Shown here: positions 1 through 8,195 of the stretch, in pieces
Layout of the letters: the number at the start of each line of letters is the position of its first letter
Numbering within the stretch: the first letter of the stretch is position 1
From: Paracoccus wurundjeri
GTDB lineage: Bacteria > Pseudomonadota > Alphaproteobacteria > Rhodobacterales > Rhodobacteraceae
Assembly (NCBI RefSeq): GCF_030678915.1
Contig: NZ_JAUUTZ010000004.1
Coordinates: 1-64,000 of the forward strand
Direction of reading: 5' to 3'
Length of the DNA: 64,000 nt
Program-made: the position numbers and the translations under genes
Notes under the pieces: model-generated
Databases searched by the model: none
Seen by the model: the letters and a program-made list of their open reading frames with translations, nothing else
Told to the model about the DNA's origin: nothing

Positions 1-71
1 AGGACGACCAGTTCGTCGTCTTGTATTTCGTCGAGGTCCAATTGCTCATGCCCAAAGGTATCACGCTGGAT

Positions 72-389
72 TCACAAGATGAATCCCGTCAACCTTTTGC
101 GCAACAAAGCCTCGTCATTCCATCCCCCTCGGTATCCGCTGCGATGTCCTCGATCGTCATCATCGTCGTCCCGATTGAAACGGCGATGATGAAGTCCATG
201 ACGCCGGCCATCATCATCATCGTCATGATACCCGCGAGGATAATGACTAAAGCCATATCCGCGATCGAATTGTGAAACCGTATTCAGGATATAGCGCAAG
301 CTTCGTATATCATCATCCGCTACGGCCGGCGCCGCAAGTGTCGCGGCAAGGGCTGCGACCGACATTCCGAAAATGGTTCTTCGTTTCAT
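72..389 (-). CDS. small secreted Asp/His-rich protein
   Basis: The 105-residue product has a clear Sec signal peptide (basic MKRR start, hydrophobic core, cleavage after APAVA near residue 24). The mature part is rich in Asp, His, Arg and Gly, with two poly-Asp runs (YHDDDDDGRRHG near residue 55 and RDDDDDDR near 73). Such tracts could bind Ca2+ or other cations, but that is inference; I do not recognise a family. The start is supported by GGAAAGGAAG about 7 bases upstream. The frame stays open for 23 more codons after the TGA stop, up to the window edge, so the gene may be a shortened form. The subtilase at 2792-4117 has similar Asp runs. Confidence 0.7.
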   Translation of the reverse strand: MKRRTIFGMSVAALAATLAAPAVADDDIRSLRYILNTVSQFDRGYGFSHYPRGYHDDDDDGRRHGLHHRRFNRDDDDDDRGHRSGYRGGWNDEALLRKRLTGFIL

Positions 390-479
390 CCGTTTCTTCC
401 TTTCCCATGCGACCCGCGATTGCGCGCCTCGGAAGGGATACGGTCGAACGCTCTTCTTATTCCCGGTCTGGGGAAAAAA

Positions 480-848
480 TCATCTGCCGAACGGACGACG
501 CCCAAGCAGGTGCAGCAGCAAGCGGCGCCCCTGCCGAAGTATAGGATAGATATGGCCAGCCGTCTGTGGCGAACGGAGCAATCGGGTGGGCAGGTCTGGT
601 TTGCCGGTCAATTCAGCAAGCATCCGCAACGCAGCCGCACCATGATGGATTTGGCCATCACAGCGCAGGATCATGCCTTCGTCCAGATCATAGCCCATGG
701 CGACCAGTTCCTCTATGCGTGGATCGGCTAACCTGGCATCGATCAGTTCTACCGAATCGACACGCAGACGCAGCCGTGACATCCGTACCAGGGACGAGCA
801 AAGAGGGCATTGCCCGTCATAGACGATCTGGACATGCCCGATTCCCAT
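480..848 (-). CDS. DCC family thiol-disulfide oxidoreductase (DUF393)
   Basis: The 122-residue protein starts with the family hallmark YDGQCPLC at residues 10-17, a CxxC motif on a thioredoxin-like fold, and has the usual length for DUF393/DCC proteins. No signal peptide is seen, so a cytoplasmic or membrane-associated redox role is expected; the substrate is unknown. GGAGGGACGG precedes the ATG. The gene is divergent from the HTTM gene starting at 936, with 87 bases between them. HTTM and DCC proteins are often neighbours or fused, so they may act together on a membrane substrate. The family call is firm; the function is not. Confidence 0.85.
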   Translation of the reverse strand: MGIGHVQIVYDGQCPLCSSLVRMSRLRLRVDSVELIDARLADPRIEELVAMGYDLDEGMILRCDGQIHHGAAALRMLAELTGKPDLPTRLLRSPQTAGHIYPILRQGRRLLLHLLGRRPFGR

Positions 849-935
849 CCGTCCCTCCTTTTTTGAACTGTCAAGGAATACGTAGGATGCCCGCCCGTAT
901 TCCGGTAGATCGGGATTGTTGGAAAGATTAAAACC

Positions 936-2327
936 ATGTTGCCTGCAAAGGATACCGCCACGCTCATGCCTCGAATAAGCGCGATACTGTCACGTCCGGT
1001 TTCCGCGCAGTCGTTGGCGATGTTTCGCATCTTTCTGGGGGCACTGCTGGTCTGGGATTGCTGGCGGTTTTTTAAATATGATCGTATCTGGCGCTACTGG
1101 GTCGAGCCGGATTTTCACTTCACCTATACCGGATTCGACTGGGTCGTGCCGTTACCAGAACCCTGGATCCATATTGCATGGGGCATGATGGGGAGTGCTG
1201 CGTTTTGCGTGATGCTGGGGCTGTTCTACCGCGTGTCCGTGATCATGCTGACAATCGGGTTCGGCTATTTCTTCCTTCTCGACAAAGCGGAATATCTGAA
1301 TCATTTTTATCTCGTCCTGCTGTTCCTGATTTTGATGTGTTTTTTACCGGCACAGCGCATGCTGTCGCTGGACACATGGTTGTTTCCGAGCCAGCGTCGC
1401 GAACATATTCCCTATGTCACGGTTTTCCTCATCCGTGCACAGACGGAAATCATGCTGCTTTTCGCGGGGATCGTGAAACTGACGCCGGACTGGCTTGCGG
1501 GCGAGCCGCTTGGGCTTTGGTTGCGCGATCAAGCCGATCTGCATCCGCTGGGCTTTCTCTTTCACTATGATTGGGTAATCATTACCGGGACATGGGGCAC
1601 GGTTGCGCTGCATCTGATCGGCGCGCCGTTGTTACTGTGGAACAAGACGCGACTATGGGTATTTGGCGCCTATGGCATTTTTCACATCGCCAATGCGGGA
1701 TTCTTCAATATTGGCATCTTTCCCTGGCTGACCATAGCCGCAACGACGATCTTCTTTGCCCCGGATTGGCCCCAACGCTTTGCGCGATACCTGCTGAGCC
1801 GTTTCGAGCAGCTGCCAGAGTTGCCGCTTGCGGCTCGGACGGCGGGGCGCCCGATTCCCCGGTTTGCTCTGCTTGCTCTTGCGGGCTGGCTGGTCATCCA
1901 GATCGTTTTGCCCATGCGGGCCTGGTTCATCCCTTCCGAGGTCCGCTGGAGCGGGGATGGCCATCGCTTTTCCTGGCGTATGCGCATTTACGATCGGCAG
2001 GCCACGGGCGTGTTCATCGTCCGCGCCGAGGGGCAGGAATGGGTGGTGGACCCAGCGGGTTATCTGACCGAACGGCAGGCAGGGAAGATGCTTGTGCGTC
2101 CCGACATGATCCTCCAATTCGCACATCATCTCGGAACTGTCTGGCGCGAGGCCGGATATGACGAGCTGTCCGTTCACGCCAAGATCCAAAAATCGCTTAA
2201 CGGCCGCGAGCCACAATATTTCGTCGATCCGGCGGTTGATCTTCTTTCGGCCCCGGTCGCCATGTTCTCGGCCGATCCGTGGATCGTGCCACTTGACGAA
2301 CAGATTCGCGGCGTCTGGGAAAATTGA
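936..2327 (+). CDS. HTTM domain membrane protein (vitamin K carboxylase-like)
   Basis: The 463-residue protein has several hydrophobic helices in its first 320 residues and a soluble C-terminal third. The N-terminal part matches the HTTM family, which is related to vitamin K-dependent gamma-carboxylase: a helix with ALLVWDCWRFF, then a WVEPDFHFTYTGFDWV stretch, which is the conserved first loop of the family. HTTM proteins sit in the inner membrane; their bacterial reaction is mostly unknown. GGAAAG lies about 9 bases before the ATG. The divergent DCC oxidoreductase gene is the natural partner. No frameshift or missing segment is apparent. Confidence 0.82.
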   Translation: MLPAKDTATLMPRISAILSRPVSAQSLAMFRIFLGALLVWDCWRFFKYDRIWRYWVEPDFHFTYTGFDWVVPLPEPWIHIAWGMMGSAAFCVMLGLFYRVSVIMLTIGFGYFFLLDKAEYLNHFYLVLLFLILMCFLPAQRMLSLDTWLFPSQRREHIPYVTVFLIRAQTEIMLLFAGIVKLTPDWLAGEPLGLWLRDQADLHPLGFLFHYDWVIITGTWGTVALHLIGAPLLLWNKTRLWVFGAYGIFHIANAGFFNIGIFPWLTIAATTIFFAPDWPQRFARYLLSRFEQLPELPLAARTAGRPIPRFALLALAGWLVIQIVLPMRAWFIPSEVRWSGDGHRFSWRMRIYDRQATGVFIVRAEGQEWVVDPAGYLTERQAGKMLVRPDMILQFAHHLGTVWREAGYDELSVHAKIQKSLNGREPQYFVDPAVDLLSAPVAMFSADPWIVPLDEQIRGVWEN

Positions 2328-2410
2328 AGCTCCGGGTCTGATGCCGTGGCTTCACGATAGCTGGGCTTTCCGGAGGCATGGTTTTCGGAAAAGGAAATCG
2401 GGCGATCCAT

Positions 2411-2657
2411 TTACGAATGATTGAAATCCTCGATGATCGAACGATCTCCGATCACATACGGACATTGTCTCCGACTTCCCGGGCGGGTTCCTGAATATCC
2501 CTCCAGCTATCGAAACGTGCTCAGTTACTGGGGCTTATCTGATCGTCACCAGGTTCGAAATCGATGATCTGATCGGTCTCGCCAATGAAGGCGAAACGAT
2601 CAATGCCTGCGGTCCGTTGAGGCGATTGGCCGAGTCAGTACCATAGAGTATTGCCAT
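2411..2657 (-). pseudogene. broken RTX-like Ca2+-binding protein gene
   Basis: A start with a ribosome site (AAGGA, ATG at 2657) opens MAILYGTDSANRLNG, the typical beginning of RTX (hemolysin-type calcium-binding) proteins. That frame soon leaves the family and stops at 2535. A second frame then reads FAFIGETDQIIDFEPGDDQI, the characteristic C-terminal RTX module, a stop, and RFDSWRDIQEPAREVGDNV; a third frame finishes with VIGDRSIIEDFNHS and a stop at 2411. At least two frameshifts, one in-frame stop and loss of the central repeats make this a pseudogene. It was found only by reading several frames, so the exact limits are approximate. Confidence 0.65.
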
Positions 2658-2791
2658 TTTTTGCGAATCCTTACGATAAAAGATTTCCTTGCCCGAACAT
2701 TTTCAGCATGGTGTGCTGCCGCATGGTTCAAGGATTCCCGGCACCCATTTGGGGGAATCAGCACAGGTTGACGCCAGAAGGCAGAAGCAGC

Positions 2792-4117
2792 CTATCCGGC
2801 GCCAATTCCGGTCGCAGGAGTCCGGCAGCTATCGGGTGGTGTCAGCAAGCCGTGGCCAAAGATATTGTCATGCCCTTGGCTACCCAGATCACGCGCCCGT
2901 ACCACAAGCTGTTCGCGAACAGCTGCTGCGGTCAGATCCGGCCTGCTTTGCAACAGCAATGCCGCCGCTGCCGTCACGAAAGGCGCCGCATAGGAGGTGC
3001 CGGTCTTGGTGCGCGCACCGCTGATCGAAGCCGCAGTCCACACATTCACACCCGGGGCGGCCAGATCGATATGCTCGCCGCGATTTGCCCGACGATAGAC
3101 CTGCCCACGCCGATCCACAGCGGTCACGGCGATGACAGGATCATACGCGGCGGGATAAGCGGGCTTGGCCGAAGGACCATAATTCCCGGCCGCTGCCACG
3201 AGCACGATATTGTCGGCTGCCATCCGGGTAATCTGAGATCTGAGCGTTGCGTTCGGCGGACCAGCCAGGGACAGATTCACGATTCTCACGTTCTGCCGGG
3301 ACAGATAATCAAGTGCCTGAATCAGCGCGAAAGCATCCGTGCGCTCATCTTCCTGAACTTTCTGGAAGGCATCGACCGCGACAAGCTGTGCTTGCGGGAT
3401 CAATCCCGGCGAGCGGCTGTCGGTATCGCCGACCAGCAAGGACGCTACTGCCGTACCGTGCAACAGCCCGGATGCTTCGGTCGGATCGCTTGCGGCGATT
3501 CGATGTACATGAATATCCGCATCCGAAAGTGCCGGATGTTCGGAATTCAGCCCCGTATCGACCATCCCGATAACGGGCAAGGAACCGCAGCCGGAATGCG
3601 TGGCCGGCCATGCGATGACCTGCCGCGCGAGACAATCGATGCCGTGGCAGGATTCGGCCTGCTCGCTACGGTAGTAATGGTTGAAATCCGCGCTTTCAGA
3701 CGAATCCAGTTCCCGGGCGATCTGCCTTGCCTGCTGCATGGTCATTTCCCTGGGCTTGCGCATACGCATAAGGGACTGGCCGGATGACAGTTCGTGTCGC
3801 GCCAGTAGCGCAAATCCCTGCTGTTCGAGAACATCCAGTTCCTCGTCAGTCAGCCCGCGCACCAGGATCTCTTCAGGCGCGCGCCGAGGCAGTGGGGCGA
3901 TCGCAGGCGCCGGGACCCGGCGGCGAATGACCCGTCCATCGTCGTCGTCATCATCCGTGATCGCGGGACGGCGAGCACGACGGGGGCCGTCATCATCGTC
4001 ATCGTCTTCGTCATCCGCCAGCGCCATTCGGACCAGCCCCGGACCATCTGGACCAAGCTGGGGTTGTACGCAGAATGCCACCATAAAGATGACAGTCATG
4101 TAAAGGATTCGTGACAT
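2792..4117 (-). CDS. secreted S8 family (subtilisin-like) serine protease with poly-Asp N-terminus
   Basis: Using the ATG at 4117 (GAAAGG upstream) rather than the upstream one gives 441 residues with an N-terminal hydrophobic export signal (MSRILYMTVIFMVAF). The catalytic triad is visible: Asp187 in IGMVDTGLN, His220 in HGTAVAS and Ser375 in GTSYAAPFV, with oxyanion Asn312 in AAAGN. Between signal and protease domain lie two acidic runs (DDEDDDDDDG near 35-44 and TDDDDDDGR near 54-62) in an Arg-rich context, followed by a likely inhibitory propeptide to about residue 165. The gene is divergent from the ECF sigma gene at 4214, which suggests it may belong to that sigma factor's regulon; this is inference. 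Confidence 0.9.
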   Translation of the reverse strand: MSRILYMTVIFMVAFCVQPQLGPDGPGLVRMALADDEDDDDDDGPRRARRPAITDDDDDDGRVIRRRVPAPAIAPLPRRAPEEILVRGLTDEELDVLEQQGFALLARHELSSGQSLMRMRKPREMTMQQARQIARELDSSESADFNHYYRSEQAESCHGIDCLARQVIAWPATHSGCGSLPVIGMVDTGLNSEHPALSDADIHVHRIAASDPTEASGLLHGTAVASLLVGDTDSRSPGLIPQAQLVAVDAFQKVQEDERTDAFALIQALDYLSRQNVRIVNLSLAGPPNATLRSQITRMAADNIVLVAAAGNYGPSAKPAYPAAYDPVIAVTAVDRRGQVYRRANRGEHIDLAAPGVNVWTAASISGARTKTGTSYAAPFVTAAAALLLQSRPDLTAAAVREQLVVRARDLGSQGHDNIFGHGLLTPPDSCRTPATGIGAG

Positions 4118-4213
4118 TGCAGCGCCTTTCGAGGTCTCGTTTCTGGACATTTACGGCCGACCCTTCCAATTATTCCGTCAGTTCAGGGAAAATAACAGGG
4201 CAGAGGAGAATCT

Positions 4214-4705
4214 ATGGACGCCGCGTTCGGCGAAACGCTGATCGGATTGCTGCCGAATCTGCGCCGCTACGCCATTTCGCTGTCACGCCGGGCCGATGTC
4301 GCCGATGATCTGGTGCAGATCACGGTCGAACGTGCCCTGGTCAACCATGCCAGCTATGATTCGGGCATGCGGCTCGAACCGTGGCTGTTTCGTATCCTTC
4401 GCAATGCCTATATCGACATGACCCGGCGAAACCGGACGCAAGGCACCCAGCTCGATGTGTTTGAAATGCCCGATATCGTTTCCACCGATGGCGCAGCGAC
4501 GGTGGAAGCGCGCCTGATGCTGCACTCTGCGCTGGACGCGATGGAAACCCTGCCGGTCGAGCAAAGGGATATCCTGCATCTCGTATGCATCGAGGAACTG
4601 AGTTATGCCGAAACAGCGGAAGTATTGGGTATACCCAAGGGAACGGTCATGAGCCGGTTGGCTCGGGCGCGGATGGCCCTTTCAGAAAAGCTGGGAATAA
4701 AATGA
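4214..4705 (+). CDS. ECF-type RNA polymerase sigma factor
   Basis: The 163-residue protein has the two-domain ECF layout. Region 2 includes DDLVQITVERAL and PWLFRILRNAYIDMTRR; region 4 includes the helix-turn-helix LSYAETAEVLGIPKGTVMSRLARAR. An extra C-terminal domain is absent, as is usual for simple ECFs. AGAGGAG lies 5 bases before the ATG. The anti-sigma gene starts 52 bases downstream, and the subtilase gene is divergent across a 96-base gap. ECF factors normally autoregulate, but I could not identify a convincing GGAAC-type promoter by eye. The inducing signal is unknown. Confidence 0.93.
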   Translation: MDAAFGETLIGLLPNLRRYAISLSRRADVADDLVQITVERALVNHASYDSGMRLEPWLFRILRNAYIDMTRRNRTQGTQLDVFEMPDIVSTDGAATVEARLMLHSALDAMETLPVEQRDILHLVCIEELSYAETAEVLGIPKGTVMSRLARARMALSEKLGIK

Positions 4706-4757
4706 CTGTCGGACCGTAAGTTGAAGACGATATCTACTCAAGCTGTTCGAGGCGTGC

Positions 4758-5489
4758 ATGCAGATCGATGACGAAACACTAATGGCCTTTGCCGATGGTG
4801 AACTTGATCCGGCGACAACCACCCGGGTTGCGGCGACAATTGATGCCGATCCGGATTTGCAAGCCCGGCTGCGACTGTTTTCCGAAAGTCGGAACCGCTT
4901 GCAGGCTGAAGCGCAGGATGCGTTTGCACAATCCTCGGCACAGGATGCCCAGCTGATCGCCAGGATTCGGGCGGCATCCGTTGTCCCGGCCAATACCGCC
5001 GCAGCCACGTCCGGCGCCGTCGATATATCTGCTGCGACGCCCGGAAACATCAATCGTCGTCCCCTGGCGGCAATTGCCGCGGCTTTGGCCCTGGCCCTGA
5101 TCGGCGGCGGGTTGTGGTGGCAACTGGGCGATTCCGCCGGCTCCGCTAGACTGGACGCTGCGCAGGTCGCGGCGTTGGACAATCTGCCATCGGGAGAGGC
5201 GCAGGCGCTGGATGAACAGACTACCCTTACCATGGTCGCGTCATATCGGAATGGCAAAGACGAATTGTGCCGGGAATTCGAAACACATAACGCCACTGGT
5301 ATGGAGATCATCGTTGCCTGCCGTGATCGGAATGACTGGTCACCACGCTTCGCAATGGATGTCGAAGCTGCCACCGACGGCTATGTGCCAGCTGCGGGCG
5401 AGCTTGAGGAATTGGACGCCTTTCTTGCCAATACCCAAGCTGGCGCCCCTCTGACGCCGGAAGAAGAGGCTGCGGCCTTAGCCGAATGA
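4758..5489 (+). CDS. membrane-anchored anti-sigma factor
   Basis: The 243-residue protein follows the ECF gene and has the expected architecture: a short cytoplasmic helical domain (DETLMAFADGELD near residue 5, then LQARLRLFSESRNRL), one membrane segment at about 103-122, and a periplasmic domain to the C-terminus. The zinc-binding HxxxCxxC signature of ZAS anti-sigma factors is absent, so this is a non-zinc type. The periplasmic part ends in an acidic Glu/Ala-rich tail and carries two cysteines (in DELCREFE and IIVACRDRND), which could sense redox state; that is speculation. The pair most likely transmits an envelope signal to the sigma factor. Confidence 0.85.
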   Translation: MQIDDETLMAFADGELDPATTTRVAATIDADPDLQARLRLFSESRNRLQAEAQDAFAQSSAQDAQLIARIRAASVVPANTAAATSGAVDISAATPGNINRRPLAAIAAALALALIGGGLWWQLGDSAGSARLDAAQVAALDNLPSGEAQALDEQTTLTMVASYRNGKDELCREFETHNATGMEIIVACRDRNDWSPRFAMDVEAATDGYVPAAGELEELDAFLANTQAGAPLTPEEEAAALAE

Positions 5490-5708
5490 CATTCGGCGTT
5501 CGCGGCATGGCAAGCGCGGATGAATATCTTCCAAACACAACCCGGTCACTCGGGCGGTGAAAACATTCCATATGGATGTTATTCTTGTGGTCTTCCAATA
5601 TATTTATTTAAAGAGATTATTTCTTTGATGTAAGGGAATATCCAATCCGAAGGCCCGTATTCAGATTGCGAGACATAGGCGTTCTTGTAAATGGATATGG
5701 AGATTGAA

Positions 5709-6203
5709 ATGATAATATCTAAGCGGTGGGCAGTAATCCTGTCATTCATCCTGTTTCCCGCGATATCACAAGCAAATACGCAATCCGGATTGCCAAAAAT
5801 AACCCAATTGCTTCTGGATAAATCCGAGCGGACACTTCACCTTCTGAACGGCAAGAAATCCGTCAGGTCATATAAGGTTGACCTTGGCCCGAACCCTTCC
5901 AGACATAAGCAATTTCAGGGGGACGGGCGTACGCCAGAGGGCGTATATTACATTACTCACAAAAATCCGAATTCCCGCTTCTTTTTGTCGCTTGGAATTT
6001 CTTACCCGAATGCACGGGACCGTGCTTTTGCGCGTGCACATGGCAAGAGCCCGGGTGGAGACATATTTATCCATGGGCAAGGGTCCGCTACACGAAACCC
6101 GCCAAAGGACTGGACACGAGGCTGCGCGGCGGTGCGTGACGATGATATGGTGGAAATCTATAATCTCGTCGAACCCGGAACCCTGATTTATATCAAACCA
6201 TGA
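5709..6203 (+). CDS. L,D-transpeptidase (YkuD domain)
   Basis: With the ATG at 5709 (GGAG 6 bases upstream) the product has 164 residues and a signal peptide ending near SQA (residue 22). The YkuD domain fills the rest: DIFIHG around His122 and the catalytic motif WTRGCAAVR with Cys139. These enzymes make 3-3 cross-links in peptidoglycan or attach proteins to it, in the periplasm. It is a single-domain form without LysM or peptidoglycan-binding repeats, close to the ErfK/YafK-like short enzymes. An upstream ATG at 5691 is in frame but has no ribosome site. It stands alone after an AT-rich 200-base spacer. Confidence 0.88.
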   Translation: MIISKRWAVILSFILFPAISQANTQSGLPKITQLLLDKSERTLHLLNGKKSVRSYKVDLGPNPSRHKQFQGDGRTPEGVYYITHKNPNSRFFLSLGISYPNARDRAFARAHGKSPGGDIFIHGQGSATRNPPKDWTRGCAAVRDDDMVEIYNLVEPGTLIYIKP

Positions 6204-6602
6204 AATGCTTTCCGAGCATTGTGTTCCGCCTTATTTTTTTGGGGCGTCGCCCCATACAAATGCTTCAGTTGGAAGAGTCTGCTGATGGAAAATATATGGT
6301 TGTCGAATGCCGAAGTAAATAACCGCAATTCCATGATGGCCCCGGTATATGGAACTACGGATGTTTCTGAGAGCATTTCATTCATTTAAACGCCGCTGCT
6401 TGTAAAAAATAGCCGCCAGTATGGCTCATTGCGGCGGAACTGCTCTATTCCAGAAAAACCGGTTCTGCTTGCGAAACCTGGGTCAAAGGTAACAATCGGT
6501 ACCGCGTCGCTTGATCCGGAGCGAAGAATTCTGCCCATTCTGCTGATTCCGGAATAATGCGTGATTTCAAGCGTAAACCTGTGACTGCAACAGGAGATCG
6601 TC
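6204..6602. other. intergenic region without a supported gene
   Basis: About 400 bases separate the L,D-transpeptidase gene from the SLC13 permease gene. A short perfect hairpin (GGGGCG/CGCCCC at 6241-6253) is present, but its T-run lies upstream rather than downstream, so I do not call a terminator. The end of the region carries AGGAG before the permease ATG. No family could be recognised on either strand. Confidence 0.5.
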
Positions 6603-8069
6603 ATGAATGCGCTACATATTCTTGCCCCAAGCCTTCCGAAAGCCCGCCCGGCAATCCTGATCATAACGGTATTGACAGTGATCTGGACGGGATATGCATT
6701 ACCCGGCCAGTTGTCACCCGATGGCCGTTTGACCCTGGTTGCGATGGCATTGGCAATGCTGGGATGGATCGGTACCCGATTGCCGGAAGCGGTTGTTGCA
6801 CTGACGATAATATTGGGACTGGTATTGTGCGGCGTGCTGACGGAGGAACAACTGTTTGCCGCGCTTGGAAATGAGCTGGTCTGGCTGCTACTTGCCGCAT
6901 TCGTGATCGCAGCGGTTTTGAAGGATGCGGAGCTGACGGAGCGCCTGATCGCTCCGTTGCTGTATCGTCCAATTCGGTTTGATGCTCTGGCTTTTGGCTT
7001 GACCGTCGCGATCGCACTGACTGCCTTTGCGCTTCCCTCGACATCAGGGCGAGCCGCCTTGTTGATGCCGGTTTTTCTGGGTCTGGCGTCAATCATGCCG
7101 AACAGATCACTGATCAGGCCCTTGGCACTCATCTTTCCCACCGTCATCTTGCTGTCGGCGGGCGGATCGCTGATTGGAGCCGGTGCTCATTTACTGGCCG
7201 CCGAAAGTATCCGCGCAACGACCGGCATGCAGATCGGGTATCTGGACTGGGCCTTGATCGGATTACCCTTCTCATTGTTGGCCAGCTTCGTAGGCACCGG
7301 TTTGATCCTGTGGCTGTTTACCCCGGCCGATCTGCGGAAGCTCCGGATCACTGCCGTCCGAGCGCCCTCGATAGCCCCGGAACTTGTGACTCGTCAGCGT
7401 CGCATTAGCATGGTTCTGCTGGTGGTAATGCTGCTATGGCTGACCTCGGGTTGGCACGGAACCAGTATGGCGACAGTTGCCTTGACCGGCGCTCTTATCT
7501 TGCTGACACGCCCATTCACACCGCGAAAAACAAAAGACATGTTCCGGGCCGTCGATGTCGAGTTGCTGCTTTACATGGCTGCCACGGTGCTGCTCGCAAG
7601 ATCGATGAACCTGACAGGGGCGGATCAATGGCTGGCGGATCAGGCGCTTGGACTGCTTCCCGCGCGACTGGCGGGCAGCCTGCCGGTTATCGTGATCATG
7701 CTGTCTATTATCTCTGTATCGGCACATCTGTTCATTACCTCGCGCTCGGCGCGGGCAGCTGTGCTGATTCCGGCGATCGCCCTGCCTCTGGCCGAGTTGG
7801 GGCATGACGCGACCCTGTTGATCCTGGTCGCGGTCATGGGCACGGGATTTTGCCAGACGATGACGGCTTCGGCGAAACCGGTGGCAATATTCGCCAATAC
7901 CGAGATCCCGACCTTCAAGCAGCGCGATCTGTTCAGGCTCGCTCTTCCATTGATGCCGATGATTGTGGCGATGTTGATCGGTTTTGCCCTACTGATCTGG
8001 CCAGCGCAATTGGCGTTATTGCAGGAAGAACAGATTGGCGCGGATATCGCGATGGTCATGCCGGATTGA
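6603..8069 (+). CDS. SLC13/DASS family anion permease
   Basis: The 488-residue polytopic protein has about 12 hydrophobic segments in two repeats, as in divalent anion/Na+ symporters of the SLC13 (DASS/CitT) family. Helix-hairpin signatures are visible as ALPSTSGRAALLMP in the first half and HLFITSRSARAAVLIP in the second, at the expected SNT-like positions, although the canonical SNT is altered to STS and TSR. AGGAG lies 7 bases before the ATG. The glycerate kinase gene follows 126 bases later in the same direction, which suggests uptake of glycerate, tartronate or a related hydroxy-dicarboxylate; the substrate is inferred. Confidence 0.8.
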   Translation: MNALHILAPSLPKARPAILIITVLTVIWTGYALPGQLSPDGRLTLVAMALAMLGWIGTRLPEAVVALTIILGLVLCGVLTEEQLFAALGNELVWLLLAAFVIAAVLKDAELTERLIAPLLYRPIRFDALAFGLTVAIALTAFALPSTSGRAALLMPVFLGLASIMPNRSLIRPLALIFPTVILLSAGGSLIGAGAHLLAAESIRATTGMQIGYLDWALIGLPFSLLASFVGTGLILWLFTPADLRKLRITAVRAPSIAPELVTRQRRISMVLLVVMLLWLTSGWHGTSMATVALTGALILLTRPFTPRKTKDMFRAVDVELLLYMAATVLLARSMNLTGADQWLADQALGLLPARLAGSLPVIVIMLSIISVSAHLFITSRSARAAVLIPAIALPLAELGHDATLLILVAVMGTGFCQTMTASAKPVAIFANTEIPTFKQRDLFRLALPLMPMIVAMLIGFALLIWPAQLALLQEEQIGADIAMVMPD

Positions 8070-8195
8070 AGCAACCGCATTGAAACATGGGGTCGACCGG
8101 GGTCACCATCATGGAAATGAAAAAAATGTCATGAATCAGGAATAACGCCCGCTTTGAAGCGTAGACGGATCAGAAATCAGGAAAGGATTGAAATA

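Noticed and set aside
2651-3787. 378-codon plus-strand open frame
   Set aside because: It is antisense to the subtilase gene, whose catalytic motifs are certain; no family similarity or ribosome site.
6241-6253. GGGGCG hairpin next to a T-run as terminator
   Set aside because: The T-run precedes the stem on the plus strand and on the minus strand the stem is followed by A residues, so it does not fit an intrinsic terminator in either direction.
6386-7147. 253-codon minus-strand open frame
   Set aside because: Mostly antisense to the SLC13 permease; the unique end is not recognisable.
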